In this document: positions 18,546 to 27,912 of the stretch, one piece after another | Layout of the letters: the number at the start of each line of letters is the position of its first letter | Numbering within the stretch: the first letter of the stretch is position 1 | Origin: Chara braunii | Lineage: Eukaryota; Streptophyta; Charophyceae; Charales; Characeae | Length of the DNA: 60,936 nt | Assembly: GCA_003427395.1 (NCBI GenBank) | Contig: BFEA01000007.1 | Location: forward strand, 2,650,679 to 2,711,614 | Direction of reading: 5' to 3' | Program-made: the position numbers and the translations under genes | Notes under the pieces: model-generated | Database searches by the model: none | Told to the model about the DNA's origin: nothing | Seen by the model: the letters and a program-made list of their open reading frames with translations, nothing else

Positions 18546-18987
18546 TGTTGCATTTGTCTTGCGCCCTCTTAACCCTCCATGCGAGGTCTATCATGGCTGA
18601 CCAATCATTCTTAGCGAACGTGAGTCCTTCAACAGGTAGTGATGGTATTCCAATGAAGGGCCTAACGTAGGTACTCCAGGAGAAATTCCTCCCTAGTCGT
18701 TGGAGTCTTCTTTTCTCGTCATGCACTATGTTCGATGCCCGTTGCCAACAACGCCCTTTTTCATCTTCTTTAAACCTATGTTGCGGCACGTATATCCCGA
18801 CGTCATACTCATCAAGCTCGATAAAGTAGTAAGTGAGAACATACATACCATCAAGCCCCCACCCTCGACTCCTTAGACTTTCATATCTCACGATCTCATA
18901 GGGGATCATAACTCTCTTTGATATAAAGTTTAGGGAATGAACCAACTTCCTCGATTCCCCCTTAGCTAGTCTTCTAGACCTCCTCAT
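18526..18987 (-). CDS. Repeated pre-gag domain R4 (element A), intact copy
   Basis: 153 codons. This is the one copy of a fourfold repeated domain without stop or shift. Shared features in order: an IPYEIVRYESL start (about 28), a GMYVLTYYF strand (about 47), the signature EYDVGIYVPQ (about 58-68), RCWQRASNIVHDEKRRLQRL (about 77-97), a PFIGIPSLPVEG turn (about 109) and NDWSAMIDLAWRVKRAQ (about 126-142). I do not recognise the family. The alternating strands and helices suggest a small alpha/beta fold. Its place between primer site and gag means it would be translated before Gag. Confidence 0.6.
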   Translation of the reverse strand: MRRSRRLAKGESRKLVHSLNFISKRVMIPYEIVRYESLRSRGWGLDGMYVLTYYFIELDEYDVGIYVPQHRFKEDEKGRCWQRASNIVHDEKRRLQRLGRNFSWSTYVRPFIGIPSLPVEGLTFAKNDWSAMIDLAWRVKRAQDKCNNAGSRN

Positions 18988-19065
18988 CTTCCGTCACATC
19001 TCCCGACATCGCTTATAGTCATACCCCTAGTCTTGAAAGCGCTCTTTCTAATCGTCTTTCCGGCC

Positions 19066-19293
19066 CTAATCCTTCACGGTTCTCAAGACTCCTATCAACT
19101 TACCTCTGTCATCTCTTATCTCATGTTTACCCTCTACTCCGAACAGGCATGTGTCGAGGTAGAGTTCTCCTTCCCGATCTCGTAGGCAAGAGGCTCCTCT
19201 CCTAATCTCTATCAACCCTGTTTCAACAGACCGAACCCTTCTACAGATAGACGTACCTAGAGTGCGCAGGTCCTCTTGGGTCCATTCCATCAA
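19066..19293 (-). pseudogene. Small pre-gag ORF of element A between R3 and R4
   Basis: 75 codons (MEWTQEDLRTLGTSICRRV; GELYLDTCLFGVEGKHEI; GKLIGVLRTVKD). No known family. It does not carry the YDVG signature, so it is either a spacer or another part of the same protein. Confidence 0.4.
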
Positions 19294-19379
19294 GAGTCCG
19301 AGGGCAGCCCCCGGGACTTCCTCTTGTCAAGGTTACATAGCCTTACTTCGCGTGATATATTCCCCTCCAGCTGGCTATT

Positions 19380-19830
19380 CTCGTTTTCTCTGGCCATCCG
19401 GGATGTGGTGCTGCGTTATGAAATCAATTATTAATCCTTGAACAATCCCTATCAATGCCTCATAAGGAATTCGCGGCCTAGGTAGACCTTCAAAGGTCCT
19501 AATTTTGGTACTTCAAGCGACCTCTTGTTCCAAAGAAAGGAGCCTGTCTACCTCGCCTTCCACCACCTCTCTTGCTCTCTCCCAGCAACGCTCGTACACA
19601 AGATCCGCTTCCCTTTCTATGGGCAAGTAAATGCCAACGTCACTCACTTTGGTCCCCAGGAAATGGTTGGTCATGATATAGAGGCGGTTTAATTCCCACG
19701 CACTATCTACCATCTCATAAGTCTCCACCTCGTACGGAAACTCCTCCTTTCTTCTCAATGCGCTAAAGGCCAGACATACTGCCCGGAATCGCTCGGGCGG
19801 GGGTCGGTTTTCAGAAATGACCTTGCACAC
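19380..19830 (-). pseudogene. Repeated pre-gag domain R3 (element A)
   Basis: The frame 19513-19830 carries EFPYEVETYEMVD, LYIMTNHF, the signature SDVGIYLPIERE, and RCWERAREVVEGEVDRLLSL. After one in-frame TGA at 19513 the same frame goes on through FEGLPRPRIPYEALIGIVQG, the counterpart of the last part of R1 and R2. So a single stop breaks this copy. Confidence 0.6.
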
Positions 19831-19949
19831 CCACTTCTAATTCTCTTCTTTCGTTACCTCTTTCCGCCCTTTCACCGCCTGATGTCCAAGCATCTCGCCC
19901 CAGGCATCACAATAACCAATAGTTTCTCTTAAGCCTTCTTCTAATTTCT

Positions 19950-20326
19950 CTATGGAATCCAACTTTTTGCCCTAAGCACCATGTTAATTATAGGTTCCCA
20001 GTTACTACCGTTGACGTAGTTGTTTGGAACCGGAGGTCTAGGGAAGTCGTCGTACTCCTGACCTTGGGCCCATGCTCCCACTCAATCACCTTCTTCTCTT
20101 CCCTCTCCAATTTCTTCCTGTACTCCCAGACTATACTTTCAGCCCAGTGCCGACAACCCCAGAGTGCATACGTCTGTTCCCTTTCCTTCCTGCTGTAGAA
20201 CCCAATATCGTACTCACCAGTCTCCTCGAACCTAACCACCAGTATATAGACCTTCTCTCTTAACTCTACGTTCACTAAAGCAGTGCAGTATTCGATGACG
20301 TAAGGGAAAGCCCCACCTTTAGTCAA
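19950..20326 (-). pseudogene. Repeated pre-gag domain R2 (element A)
   Basis: The frame 19988-20326 carries AFPYVIEYCTALVN, KVYILVVRFEETGEYDIGFY and CRHWAESIVWEYRKKLERE. A frameshift near 20045 then moves the reading to DFPRPPVPNN, and on to SNWEPIINMVLRAKSW. The last part is nearly the same as in R1 (DWEPLINMVLRARSW), so R1 and R2 are the closest pair. Confidence 0.6.
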
Positions 20327-20452
20327 AGGCGTTCAGCTGTGCAACAGGGCTTCTAGGTTTGACTCGAAAATTTTTGGCAATCCCTAGGTGACACCTATTT
20401 GCCAGTTAATCCTGTCATTTATGTATTCAGCCATTCTTCTTCTAGTGCCTTG

Positions 20453-20941
20453 TCACTCTTTCTTTTCTCCATCCTGTTGGTTCCAACTTCTCGCTCTGAG
20501 TACCATGTTAATTAAAGGTTCCCAATCCCTACCATCAGTAAAACTTTCCGGTAGGCAAGGCTCTGGAAATCCGTAAAATAGGATCGGTGACTGGTTACTA
20601 ATCACTTTCTCCCCTTTCCTCTCTAGCTCCTTCTTTTCTTGGCCGACTACGTCTCTAATCCAGTTTCTAAGAGACTCCCGATCAGTCCCCCTTTCTCTCA
20701 ATTGAGGTATGTAGGGTCAGACATCGTACTCCCCAGTGTCAAGGTGTTTTACCACGAGGACATAGGCTTTCCCAGGGGCGTGGCGTTCTTCTAGAGATAT
20801 ACAGCTTTCTATTTTGTAAGGAAAAGTTCCCCCGCTAGTAATGGGAACTAAGGCATAGGGCCGCTGTGACCCTAGGGCAGTAACCAGACATTTCTCATTC
20901 CCTAACCGCCTATCGTTACCCATTCGCGACGTCTTCCTCAC
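20453..20941 (-). pseudogene. Repeated pre-gag domain R1 (element A)
   Basis: Two open stretches in one frame (20717-20941, 20453-20701) are split by a single TGA exactly where the other copies have Gly in YDVG. Order of features: TFPYKIESCISLEE, KAYVLVVKHLDTGEYDV, stop, PYIPQLRERG, IRDVVGQEKKELERKGEKV, FYGFPEPCLPES, DWEPLINMVLRARSW. The alignment with R2-R4 over the whole length shows the stop is a point mutation in a real coding domain. Confidence 0.6.
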
Positions 20942-20949
20942 AGGCAGTT

Positions 20950-21560
20950 CTCATCGTGGTCACTCTAGGCTCCCAACCTCGGCCACTGTACCTCCCACAT
21001 CTCTTCCTCGTTGACAAATAATTGCTCCTCTGGCCAGCCCGCCTCCTGCAGCTGCTCCTCGTCCTCGTTTTCCTCCCAGTCCCCCACTCTCCTGTAGTAT
21101 GACCGCAACTCGAAGAACTCGAGGAGAGATCATTCCCTGACCGACGGGTCGAATCCTCTTCCACTGAACAGTTCTGCCAACCCTGCCAGATAGTTTGGCG
21201 GCTCCTGTATTCCCCTCTCAAGAGTGAGCCAGAACTCGGCGGGCTGATCCTGATCGAGTGCCTGCCACGAGCTCCGGGGGGAGACTGCCCTGATCAATTC
21301 TACCAACTCTAAGCCCGCGTTCCCAAATCGGGGTCCTTCCTTCCACAGGGCGTAGTAAGCGTGGTGTTCGTCACTACTGCGCAGGAGGTTTGTATCTCCA
21401 GAAAGCTTAAGTGCACGTGGATCAACCTACCTAGTCCGCCAAGATACCCTTCTAAAACAAATATTGGGACCGGAAGCCTCAAGGCTTCCTCCGAGTGGGG
21501 TAAAAATTCGTCCCTGGCTAGGCGAAGAGAGACCCTAATTGACCTAAACTCCCTTCCAAC
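20950..21560 (-). pseudogene. Second unrecognised pre-gag domain of element A
   Basis: Minus frames read EFRSIRVSLRLARDEFLP and PVPIFVLEGYLGGLGRLIHV, then after a shift near 21400 AYYALWKEGPRFGNAGLELV, and on to FWLTLERGIQEPPNYLAGLA. The last part is acidic (GDWEENEDEEQLQEAGWPEE). The first part is in the same frame as 21561-21890, separated by one TAG. It resembles in pattern the middle of 22002-22819 (VDVSVRLYLSEEE; LCLAALGRRFRVRIF), so the two may be paralogous; that is a weak visual match. The Met-started frame at 20916-21221 overlapping it is Ser/Arg-rich and I treat it as a shadow. Confidence 0.4.
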
Positions 21561-21890
21561 CTAGCGCTCCTCTATCTGGAGTTTCTCAACCTCCACTCGG
21601 AGCATGTCTATGGCCGGAGTCTCGTCTTCCCACGTATATTGATCAAGGCTAGGCACTACTCCGAGGTCCTGATCTCGCCTACCTTGCTCCACCGCTCTGA
21701 GGACAACGTCCGTAAGTGCCGTGGTCTGATAGTATAGAAAACCTTTGACTGTCAACTCCACTGAGTCCGGAATCCCTCTTCCACGCCTGTCCCTGTCAAG
21801 ACCTATAAGGGGTACTATCAGCAACCAAACGCCTGTCCTCAACAATATCGATCTCCAAGGCCTATCTGTTCTTCCGACGCTAGCTTCCAC
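21561..21890 (-). pseudogene. Pre-gag ORF of element A between the two long ones
   Basis: 109 codons (ELTVKGFLYYQTTALTDVVL; IDMLRVEVEKLQIEER). Unrecognised. It shares one frame with 22002-22574 upstream (a TAG and a TAA between) and with the next domain downstream (one TAG between). The long shared frame argues for one ancestral polyprotein. Confidence 0.45.
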
Positions 21891-22001
21891 GGTTGATCTG
21901 CCCGGTAGTGTAAATTATATCCAGTCCTCGTCTATGAACTCAGGCTCTCTATATGTGAATTGTCTCAAGGATACATGTTGCTCTATCACACACTGAGACA
22001 T

Positions 22002-22819
22002 CTAGACCTCGGCCGAGCTCCCGTTCAGTATCCTCGATCTGTCTATCTCCCCACTTATCTGTGCCTCTCGTAACTCGTCCCGGATACAGAACACGATGCG
22101 ACGCAACTCCCTACGGGCGGGAACTGGCCTATATAAACAGTAGGTAAGAAACCAGGCAAGCTCGGCAGCAGTTGCTCTGAGTCGAGCCGCTCTCTGTACC
22201 GCCGCCAACAGTCTCTGGTGCCTCTCGTTGCCACCATAGATCAACCTTGTCAAAAACCTAGGGACCGTCTCAGACCTCACGGACGTCGCTCTAGGAAGCT
22301 CCCAGTCGGACGCGAATCTCACCGTATAGAGTGCTACGGTATCGACTCCACTCCCTTCCGCGAACTCACTAAATATTCTAACTCTGAACCTCCGACCTAG
22401 TGCTGCTAAACAAAGAAAAGTAGGACAACACCAGGCAGTGTCTATCACGAGGCACTCCCACTCCTCCTCTGACAAGTACAATCTGACGCTCACGTCGACC
22501 CGCAAAGGCGCCCCCTCTCTGTCCCTCCTAACGCAAGCCCGGGGCTCCGCCTCTATCCTTACCCACAGGAACACCCCGTCTCGGACTATCAGCCGCTGCT
22601 CTCTAGTAGCTGTCTCTTATACACATCTCTGTCCCTCCTAACGCAAGCCCGGGGCTCCGCCTCTATCCTTACCCACAGGAACACCCCGTCTCGGACTATC
22701 AGCCGCTGCTCTCTAGTAGGTCTATACTTGCTCCTCCCTTCTAGGGGCAAACTGACCACATCACAGCGGCCTCTCCCTTCAGCCAACGATATCTGGGACC
22801 TCACTCCAATATAAACCAT
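22002..22819 (-). pseudogene. First pre-gag ORF of element A, split by an assembly artefact
   Basis: Open stretches 22589-22819 and 22002-22574 are two parts of one frame interrupted by an adapter plus a duplicated 91-bp flank (22519-22719). Without the extra 110 bp the frame would run about 236 codons. The translation through the adapter gives the DVYKRQ string typical of Nextera contamination. Visible features: VRLYLSEEEWECLVIDTAWC, ALGRRFRVRIFSEFAEG, VDTVALYTVRFASDWELPRA, and an Arg/Ala-rich helix AAVQRAARLRATAAELAWF. No known family. It lies nearest the primer site, about 0.85 kb away. Confidence 0.5.
22519..22719. other. Nextera/Tn5 mosaic end with duplicated flanks (assembly artefact)
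   Basis: Positions 22610-22628 read CTGTCTCTTATACACATCT, exactly the 19-bp Tn5 mosaic end used in Nextera libraries. The 91 bp before it (22519-22609) are repeated exactly after it (22629-22719). The 110-bp offset shifts the frame of the ORF it lies in. Confidence 0.95.
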
Positions 22820-23672
22820 TCCTAATCAAGATACAGCGGCACCCTCAATAAATCACACTCTGTGTACCTCTCGGACCGTTGAGCTCATAGACCCCCACGT
22901 TAGGCCTCCTCTGATCACCCCTGTAATCCTTCAAGACGTCAACAGGTCTAGGAGAGAACCGCCCTCTGGTGTATCTCCCCCTACCCTCGTGTCAAGAAGG
23001 AGGTCGGATCAGTGTACCATCATCGCTGGCCTACCTCCCTTGCCGTGACCTGAGCACGAGCTGGCCAACTCATGTGCCCTAGGGTGGACCGAAGTCACAC
23101 ACAAACAAGGGGGCGGTGTCTCACACGTGCATCCTCACTCCTATCCATGCCTCTACTCGGCCCACCTAAAAATGGTCTCACCCCGACTCGTGAAGTGCAT
23201 CAATCCCCCCTGCTATCCATCAGAATCGACTAACCTATCTAGTCCCTGCCCAATTCCTTGCAATCCGGGGCGCTTCTCCCCTCCCCTTCAGCCCCTTCAA
23301 GTCATCTCCTGCTCACGATTTTCTCTCTTAGGATCAATATCGGGGTGGACTGACCAAAGGGCAGGGAGAATCAGAATTACCCCTCTCAATCACATGGAGA
23401 ACAACAGGGAAGAAATGCACGAATGCGAGAAATGCAGGAATCGACAAAATCACAAAACGCAGAAGTCATGATCTCACCGGAGGACGTCGATCATAGGTCG
23501 ATAGGTTGTCGTGTGCCCGCTCGTGCCCGTACTGTCCAACGTCTCACCTCCGCATTCCGATTACTGGCCGACTGAATAGCCTCCCCTTGTCTGCTCTGCT
23601 CCAGTCACATCTGTGCTCTGATCCTCTCACACCCCGCGGCTACAGGCAGACCGAAGTCCCGAGAGGCAGCCT
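22820..23672. other. 5' leader of element A
   Basis: Between the primer site and the first recognisable ORF. C-rich on the plus strand, with no frame that looks coding. The small plus-strand ORFs at 23127-23471 and 23506-23874 are featureless, and the second crosses into the LTR. Confidence 0.5.
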
Positions 23673-23690
23673 TCCCCGGCAACGGCGCCA
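23673..23690 (-). other. Primer binding site of element A (tRNA-Asp)
   Basis: The minus strand reads TGGCGCCGTTGCCGGGGA, one base before which the 5' LTR ends in CGACA. This is complementary to the 3' end of tRNA-Asp (from memory of plant elements, whose site is usually TGGCGCCGTCGCCGGGGA). Confidence 0.85.
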
Positions 23691-23691
23691 C

Positions 23692-25059
23692 TGTCGACCG
23701 GTAGAAGGACTCTGCCGGCCTCCAACACAAACCCTAAGTCTCGCGCCGCGTCTGTTACCCACGGGAGGGTTGGTCGGGCCTCATGTAACCTGCACAATCC
23801 ATGTCAGTATACATCCACGACAAAATGTAGCTCAAACCGACTCCATGCCACGTGACACGAGTCTCGAAGAGTAGGCCGGAAAAATAACAATATAAGAGTT
23901 TCCATTCAGTCAAGTACAATGGGGTGCTCAACACTGTTCCCGATCCTGGTTGAAGTCCCTCTGTCTATATGTGTAAGGTCCGTTTGAGTGCCTATAGATC
24001 GCGTGGATAGCCTCCGTCTAACTCTCCTTCCGACAAAGCCCGACCGATACCGTGCGCGCCTGTCCCATGGGATGGTACTTGAACTCTCTGTATCAGATGT
24101 CTCCTCCCGCGCCCACCGGGGCCATAACTCAAGGTCAGTCGAGACCATGCCTCTCAGAGAATCGTGCCTCGCGGGAGTCCCCTTCAAATGAGCCCAGTTG
24201 GGCTTTTACAGTCCGCAGACCCCGGCCTCAGTCTTCTCGCCTCCCAAGTTGCCAGCGCGGGGCTGCTGAAGTTGCAGCGCCCTGGTACCAAGCCTGCACC
24301 CGGGCCTGTTTGGGCCCCGAACAGGTTTTTGGCAAAAAAGGCCTTTTCATTGGGAACAGGGCCTTTTGCAGCGGCCCGGTACCGTGGCTAGCCCGAGCCT
24401 GTCCCAGGCCTGCCCGGGCCTCGGCGGTCCCCACGCTGTAGTGGTCCCGCCCCTAAGAGGGAAAATCCCAGTCAGGCCCCCTAAATTAAAGACTGGGCCT
24501 AGCCGGCCCCCGTGTCCTGGCGGATCGCCCCTTCAGAGGAAAGAATCATCCGGGCCCACGACCCTTTGCCCATAGCCCCTATCAATTAGCGTCGAAGCCT
24601 CCGCGTAGGCCCGACCACATCGCTGGCAGACGCAGGGTATTCCTTGGAATTTTGCTGCTCGCGGCAACTTCAGCTATCATCGTCACTTAAGATGTCCGTA
24701 GGCTCATTGTAAATGAGTGACGACGCAATTCTTTCGACTATCCTGCCGACATTCGGTATCATTCCGACCTCCCGTGGCCGCGTCCCCTTGTCTGACCCCT
24801 CGACAGTAGCCCGCTGTGACATCCTCTTTGTGCTCGCTAGTGGCTTATGTCTTAAGGTTTTTCCGTAAAAGTACCGTTGCTCAATGCTCGCTCCCTGCTA
24901 GAACTGAGTGTCATAGCCCGTGACTCGTTCAACCCACCTGTCACAGCATCTTTCCCGTGGTAGGCGAGCTTCAGCCAGGTAAAAGCCAACAAATAGAGAC
25001 CTTGATGCGCGCCCTTGTAAGAGAAATAAAGGGCGGCGTAGGGGTGGAGCCGCCCGACA
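23692..25059 (-). repeat. 5' LTR of element A
   Basis: 1368 bp. Begins (minus) TGTCGGGCGG and ends GGTCGACA. High similarity to 10090-11443 implies a fairly recent insertion compared with the other elements here. Confidence 0.92.
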
Positions 25060-25201
25060 ACGGGTACCATGAGGGTAGTGGTTGGTGCCCACCTCAGGGT
25101 ATCAGTTGTCGAGCAGCCGTTGATGCTTAACCACAATCGGGGTTAAGGTGGATTGTCACTTACAATATAATCAGTTAGGGGATTCGGCAGACTATTCAGG
25201 G
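25060..25201. other. Target-site duplication and displaced flank of element E
   Basis: Begins ACGG (25060-25063), the right-hand target duplication of element A. It should continue element E's 5' region. It holds a small hairpin cttaacc...ggttaag at about 25116-25138. No frame is recognised. Confidence 0.45.
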
Positions 25202-25304
25202 TTCAGCCTTCTGATGCGGTGAAACTTCAATGAAACAGTTTGTCACAGCCCCTCGTTTGTGGTCCTCTTCTCCCTCTCTGCCTCCAGTTTACTAGACAGC
25301 TCCA
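25202..25304 (+). repeat. Short hammerhead-like repeat, plus copy (degenerate)
   Basis: ttcagccttctgatg, gaaacagtttgtcacagcccctcg and tctgcctccagtttac are kept. Helix II is lost (ctgatgcggtgaaacttcaatgaaac). Confidence 0.65.
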
Positions 25305-25348
25305 AGGGGCTGTGACAAACTGTTTCGTTGGAGTTAATGTATATCATC
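25304..25348 (-). repeat. Short hammerhead-like repeat, partial minus copy
   Basis: ggggctgtgacaaactgttt followed by cgttggagtt, the inverted core end facing the plus copy at 25202-25304, so the two can form a long hairpin. Confidence 0.6.
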
Positions 25349-25456
25349 AAACAGAGTTGTCGGGTAAATGGTAGGCAGAGAGGGAGAAGAGGACAAGAAA
25401 CGAGGGTTGTGGCAAACTGTTTCATCGGAGTTTCACCCACTCATCAGGAGGCTGAA
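25346..25456 (-). repeat. Short hammerhead-like repeat, minus copy
   Basis: Runs from atcaaacagagttgt to aggaggctgaa. On the minus strand it keeps CTGATGA and GAAAC, with helix II GTGGG against CCGAT, which is weakened. It abuts a (TA)n array. Confidence 0.65.
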
Positions 25457-25470
25457 CCCATTGTCAAACA

Positions 25471-25471
<1 letters not shown>

Positions 25472-25528
<57 letters not shown>

Positions 25529-25550
25529 TGTTCAATAATTTATTCCTTGC

Positions 25551-25590
<40 letters not shown>
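25472..25590. repeat. Two (TA)n arrays
   Basis: Arrays at about 25472-25527 and 25553-25590, separated by 25 bp. The second ends at the first preserved base of element B's 5' LTR, so the LTR's first ten bases or so have been lost to array growth. Confidence 0.9.
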
Positions 25591-25592
<2 letters not shown>

Positions 25593-26668
25593 CCCTCGCG
25601 GGGCACTTATCAGACAAGCGCATGTTTTGAGTAGAGGCCCGCACCAAGCCAAGTGCCCGTCTTGAGTGAAGGCGGGCCTGAATATTCACTAGAGGCCATA
25701 ATTCGATATTTTTCATATGTGGGTACTCAGGCTGTTACAGCCCGCCAATTGGTCAAGTGGACGGGCGGGCCTCCCTAAGCTGTGTCGCACAGTTTGGCTC
25801 AGGTCGTGGCAGTTGCGCTTGGCACATACACACAATGCAGGGTCGATACATCACTAAGTAGCTACAGGCCTACGCAAAAGCAGCATCGTCGAAGTACATA
25901 CCCCGTGTCTTGTGCAAATGCAGCAAAGGGCCCAAGTCTGGGGACTCGGGCGGTGTCCAATTGTGAAGGGCCCAGACCCTCAACTGTAGCACTGGGCCTA
26001 GGCACAGGTACTGAGGCCCGACCGGAAGCTACTGGAAGCTTCCCAACCAGGCCACACGCAACCAAACAGAGACTGACACTTCCATATAGGAAGGAGGGAA
26101 ACCAGGGTCTTGCATTCTGGCCCACGCAGGCAATGCGGTCATGCTGGTGCGTTGCTACGCGAGACGTTGCATGTTGCGTTAGCAGCCAGGGCGCGTGCGG
26201 GTGCTTGAGAGGTGACGAGGGGCGCTGCTGGGTAGTGGAGCACTAGCCGCCATAGCCGGGCTGCAGGGCGCTAAGGGGTAAGAGGGCGATCGGTGGTCTG
26301 CAGGAAGGAGGCAAGTGTGGGTGGTCAGGGTCTGATGAAAGGAGATGAGATACGTGCCTGGTACATGAGAGAGGTCGACTATGGTGCTGACGTCATGTAC
26401 ATCGAAGTGAATCTGTTGCGTGAATGCTGATGTAGGTGGGATAGGTGAGTGGTGTAGGCTGGGAGGTGGGCGTCAGACGAAGAGGATATTGGATATTGTG
26501 TTGGTGTGGCCTAAGGGCTTGAACATTGGCTCATGACTTTATTGTATTGCTCTTATTTTGATGGAATTTCGGCGTATTTGTGCTCTCTGCTTGTACACGG
26601 CTTCTTGGACATCTGTGTGATTTCGCAACTTGGCTTTCTGTATATGGTTCTCACTCATATTTCTTGCA
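25591..26668 (+). repeat. 5' LTR of element B
   Basis: Aligns with 33211-34197 from agccctc to the cttggac region. Ends ttcttgca just before the primer site. The 5' end is cut by a (TA)n array. Confidence 0.85.
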
Positions 26669-26671
26669 ATT

Positions 26672-26682
26672 TGGTATCCGAG
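26672..26682 (+). other. Primer binding site of element B (tRNA-iMet type)
   Basis: TGGTATCCGAG, three bases after the LTR end. The standard plant site is TGGTATCAGAG, and the related element F has exactly that (52940-52950). Confidence 0.8.
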
Positions 26683-27912
26683 GTGGTTCAAGATCGCCAC
26701 TTACTTGGTGTAGGCGACATTGTTACTTGGTGCGCGGACGATGCTTTTGCGAAGTCGATATACTGGGGCCCAGGTATAGGGGCCGACTGCTGGAAGGCTG
26801 TGGCGACAGCATGGGAGCTGTGGCGACAACGGATGTATGTATGATGATGAGAGCAGGCTGATGTGGCATTTTGGCTGCGGTGGCACTGCATTGCGTTGTG
26901 GGTGGTACCAAAGCTATGACCGGTCATCGAAATGCACATCGGCTCAATTGGTGAGAAATATGTGGATGGGGGCCAACTATCTCCTGGTACGTTGTTCCCT
27001 TACCTTATTTACCTTCTCTATCTCTTCTTACCGTGATGAAGTGAGTCCAACCTTGAGTGTTCTCTCTTTTGTGTGAGTCGTGAGCGCTCTACCTTAAGAG
27101 ACGACATTCTTCCTGGTGGCGCATCTGGTAAGCGAGGGTGGTGCCTCTGAAGGGCCCTGGTCGAAGCACGGGTCACGGTCAACATGCCAACCCATGGAAG
27201 TAGTACACGCAAGCATGCGCTGATAGAAGGGGTGTGCGGACTGACTAGTCCTTTGCATACGCTATCCAAACCGTCTACAAATATTTATGGTGGGGGTCTG
27301 AATTCTGCAGTAGTGATCGCCGCCCTGATTGCGACGTTAAATAATTTTTGAGGATCGTTGGGGCTGTCCTTAAACTGCCTCTTGATCAGCTAGATTAGTC
27401 AGACGTAAGGCTCGTTGCACGCGAGGATAAACAACGCGCAGTTCTGGTCATAAGCATATGCCTTCGGCACAGGGGTGGGCCACTAATGCACACCTTAGAC
27501 ACTGCCACTTGATGATGGTTACAGGCACGTTGGATACAAGGGAGGAAGATTCCAATTGAGACTCAATTGTTAAACACAACTATGCTCATTGTGCATACAT
27601 CTGCTCACTTTATCTATTTTTATTTTGGTTTGTTGGTTGACAGACTGCTAATACCTCACAAACAACCTAAAATAAAATTGTAATGTTCTACCGTAGTCAG
27701 ATCTTTTCAAAGCTTTTGTAAGTGAACTAATCAAGGTAGGTTTAGACTATGTGTACAAACTGTGTAAATGTTGTCAATATCGCTTGAACGGTAGTCTAGG
27801 TAACTCACCGAACATCTATTTTAATTTTATTTATTTTTAGAACTGGTCACACGCATGCTGTGGTAGTTTCCAGAGTGGATACTAGTGGAGACAACGTTTG
27901 TCCAACCGATAA
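26683..27912. other. 5' leader of element B
   Basis: Matches the leader of element F in several blocks (for example gtcatcgaaatgcac and gcacgggtcacgg). No conserved frame is seen. Confidence 0.6.

Larger units (their letters stand above)
10090..25059 (-). mobile_element. Ty3/gypsy element A, 14.97 kb, with extra coding region before gag
   Basis: Two closely similar LTRs (10090-11443, 23692-25059) with TGTCG...CGACA ends and an ACGG target duplication, a tRNA-Asp primer site and a G-rich polypurine tract define a complete insertion on the minus strand. The order is 5' LTR, primer site, about 6 kb of extra frames, gag, protease, RT/RNase H, integrase, tract, 3' LTR. The RT-integrase order places it in Ty3/gypsy. 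The FLDDFPIKGP catalytic block and the gag style remind me of elements known from fungi, which is inference. Length and a pre-gag ORF recall plant Ogre elements, but the domains there do not match anything I know. It is inserted into gag or leader sequence of element E. Confidence 0.92.

Noticed and set aside
20916-21221. Ser/Arg-rich minus ORF with a Met start
   Set aside because: A different minus frame over the same bases reads as a balanced protein-like sequence continuing from upstream.
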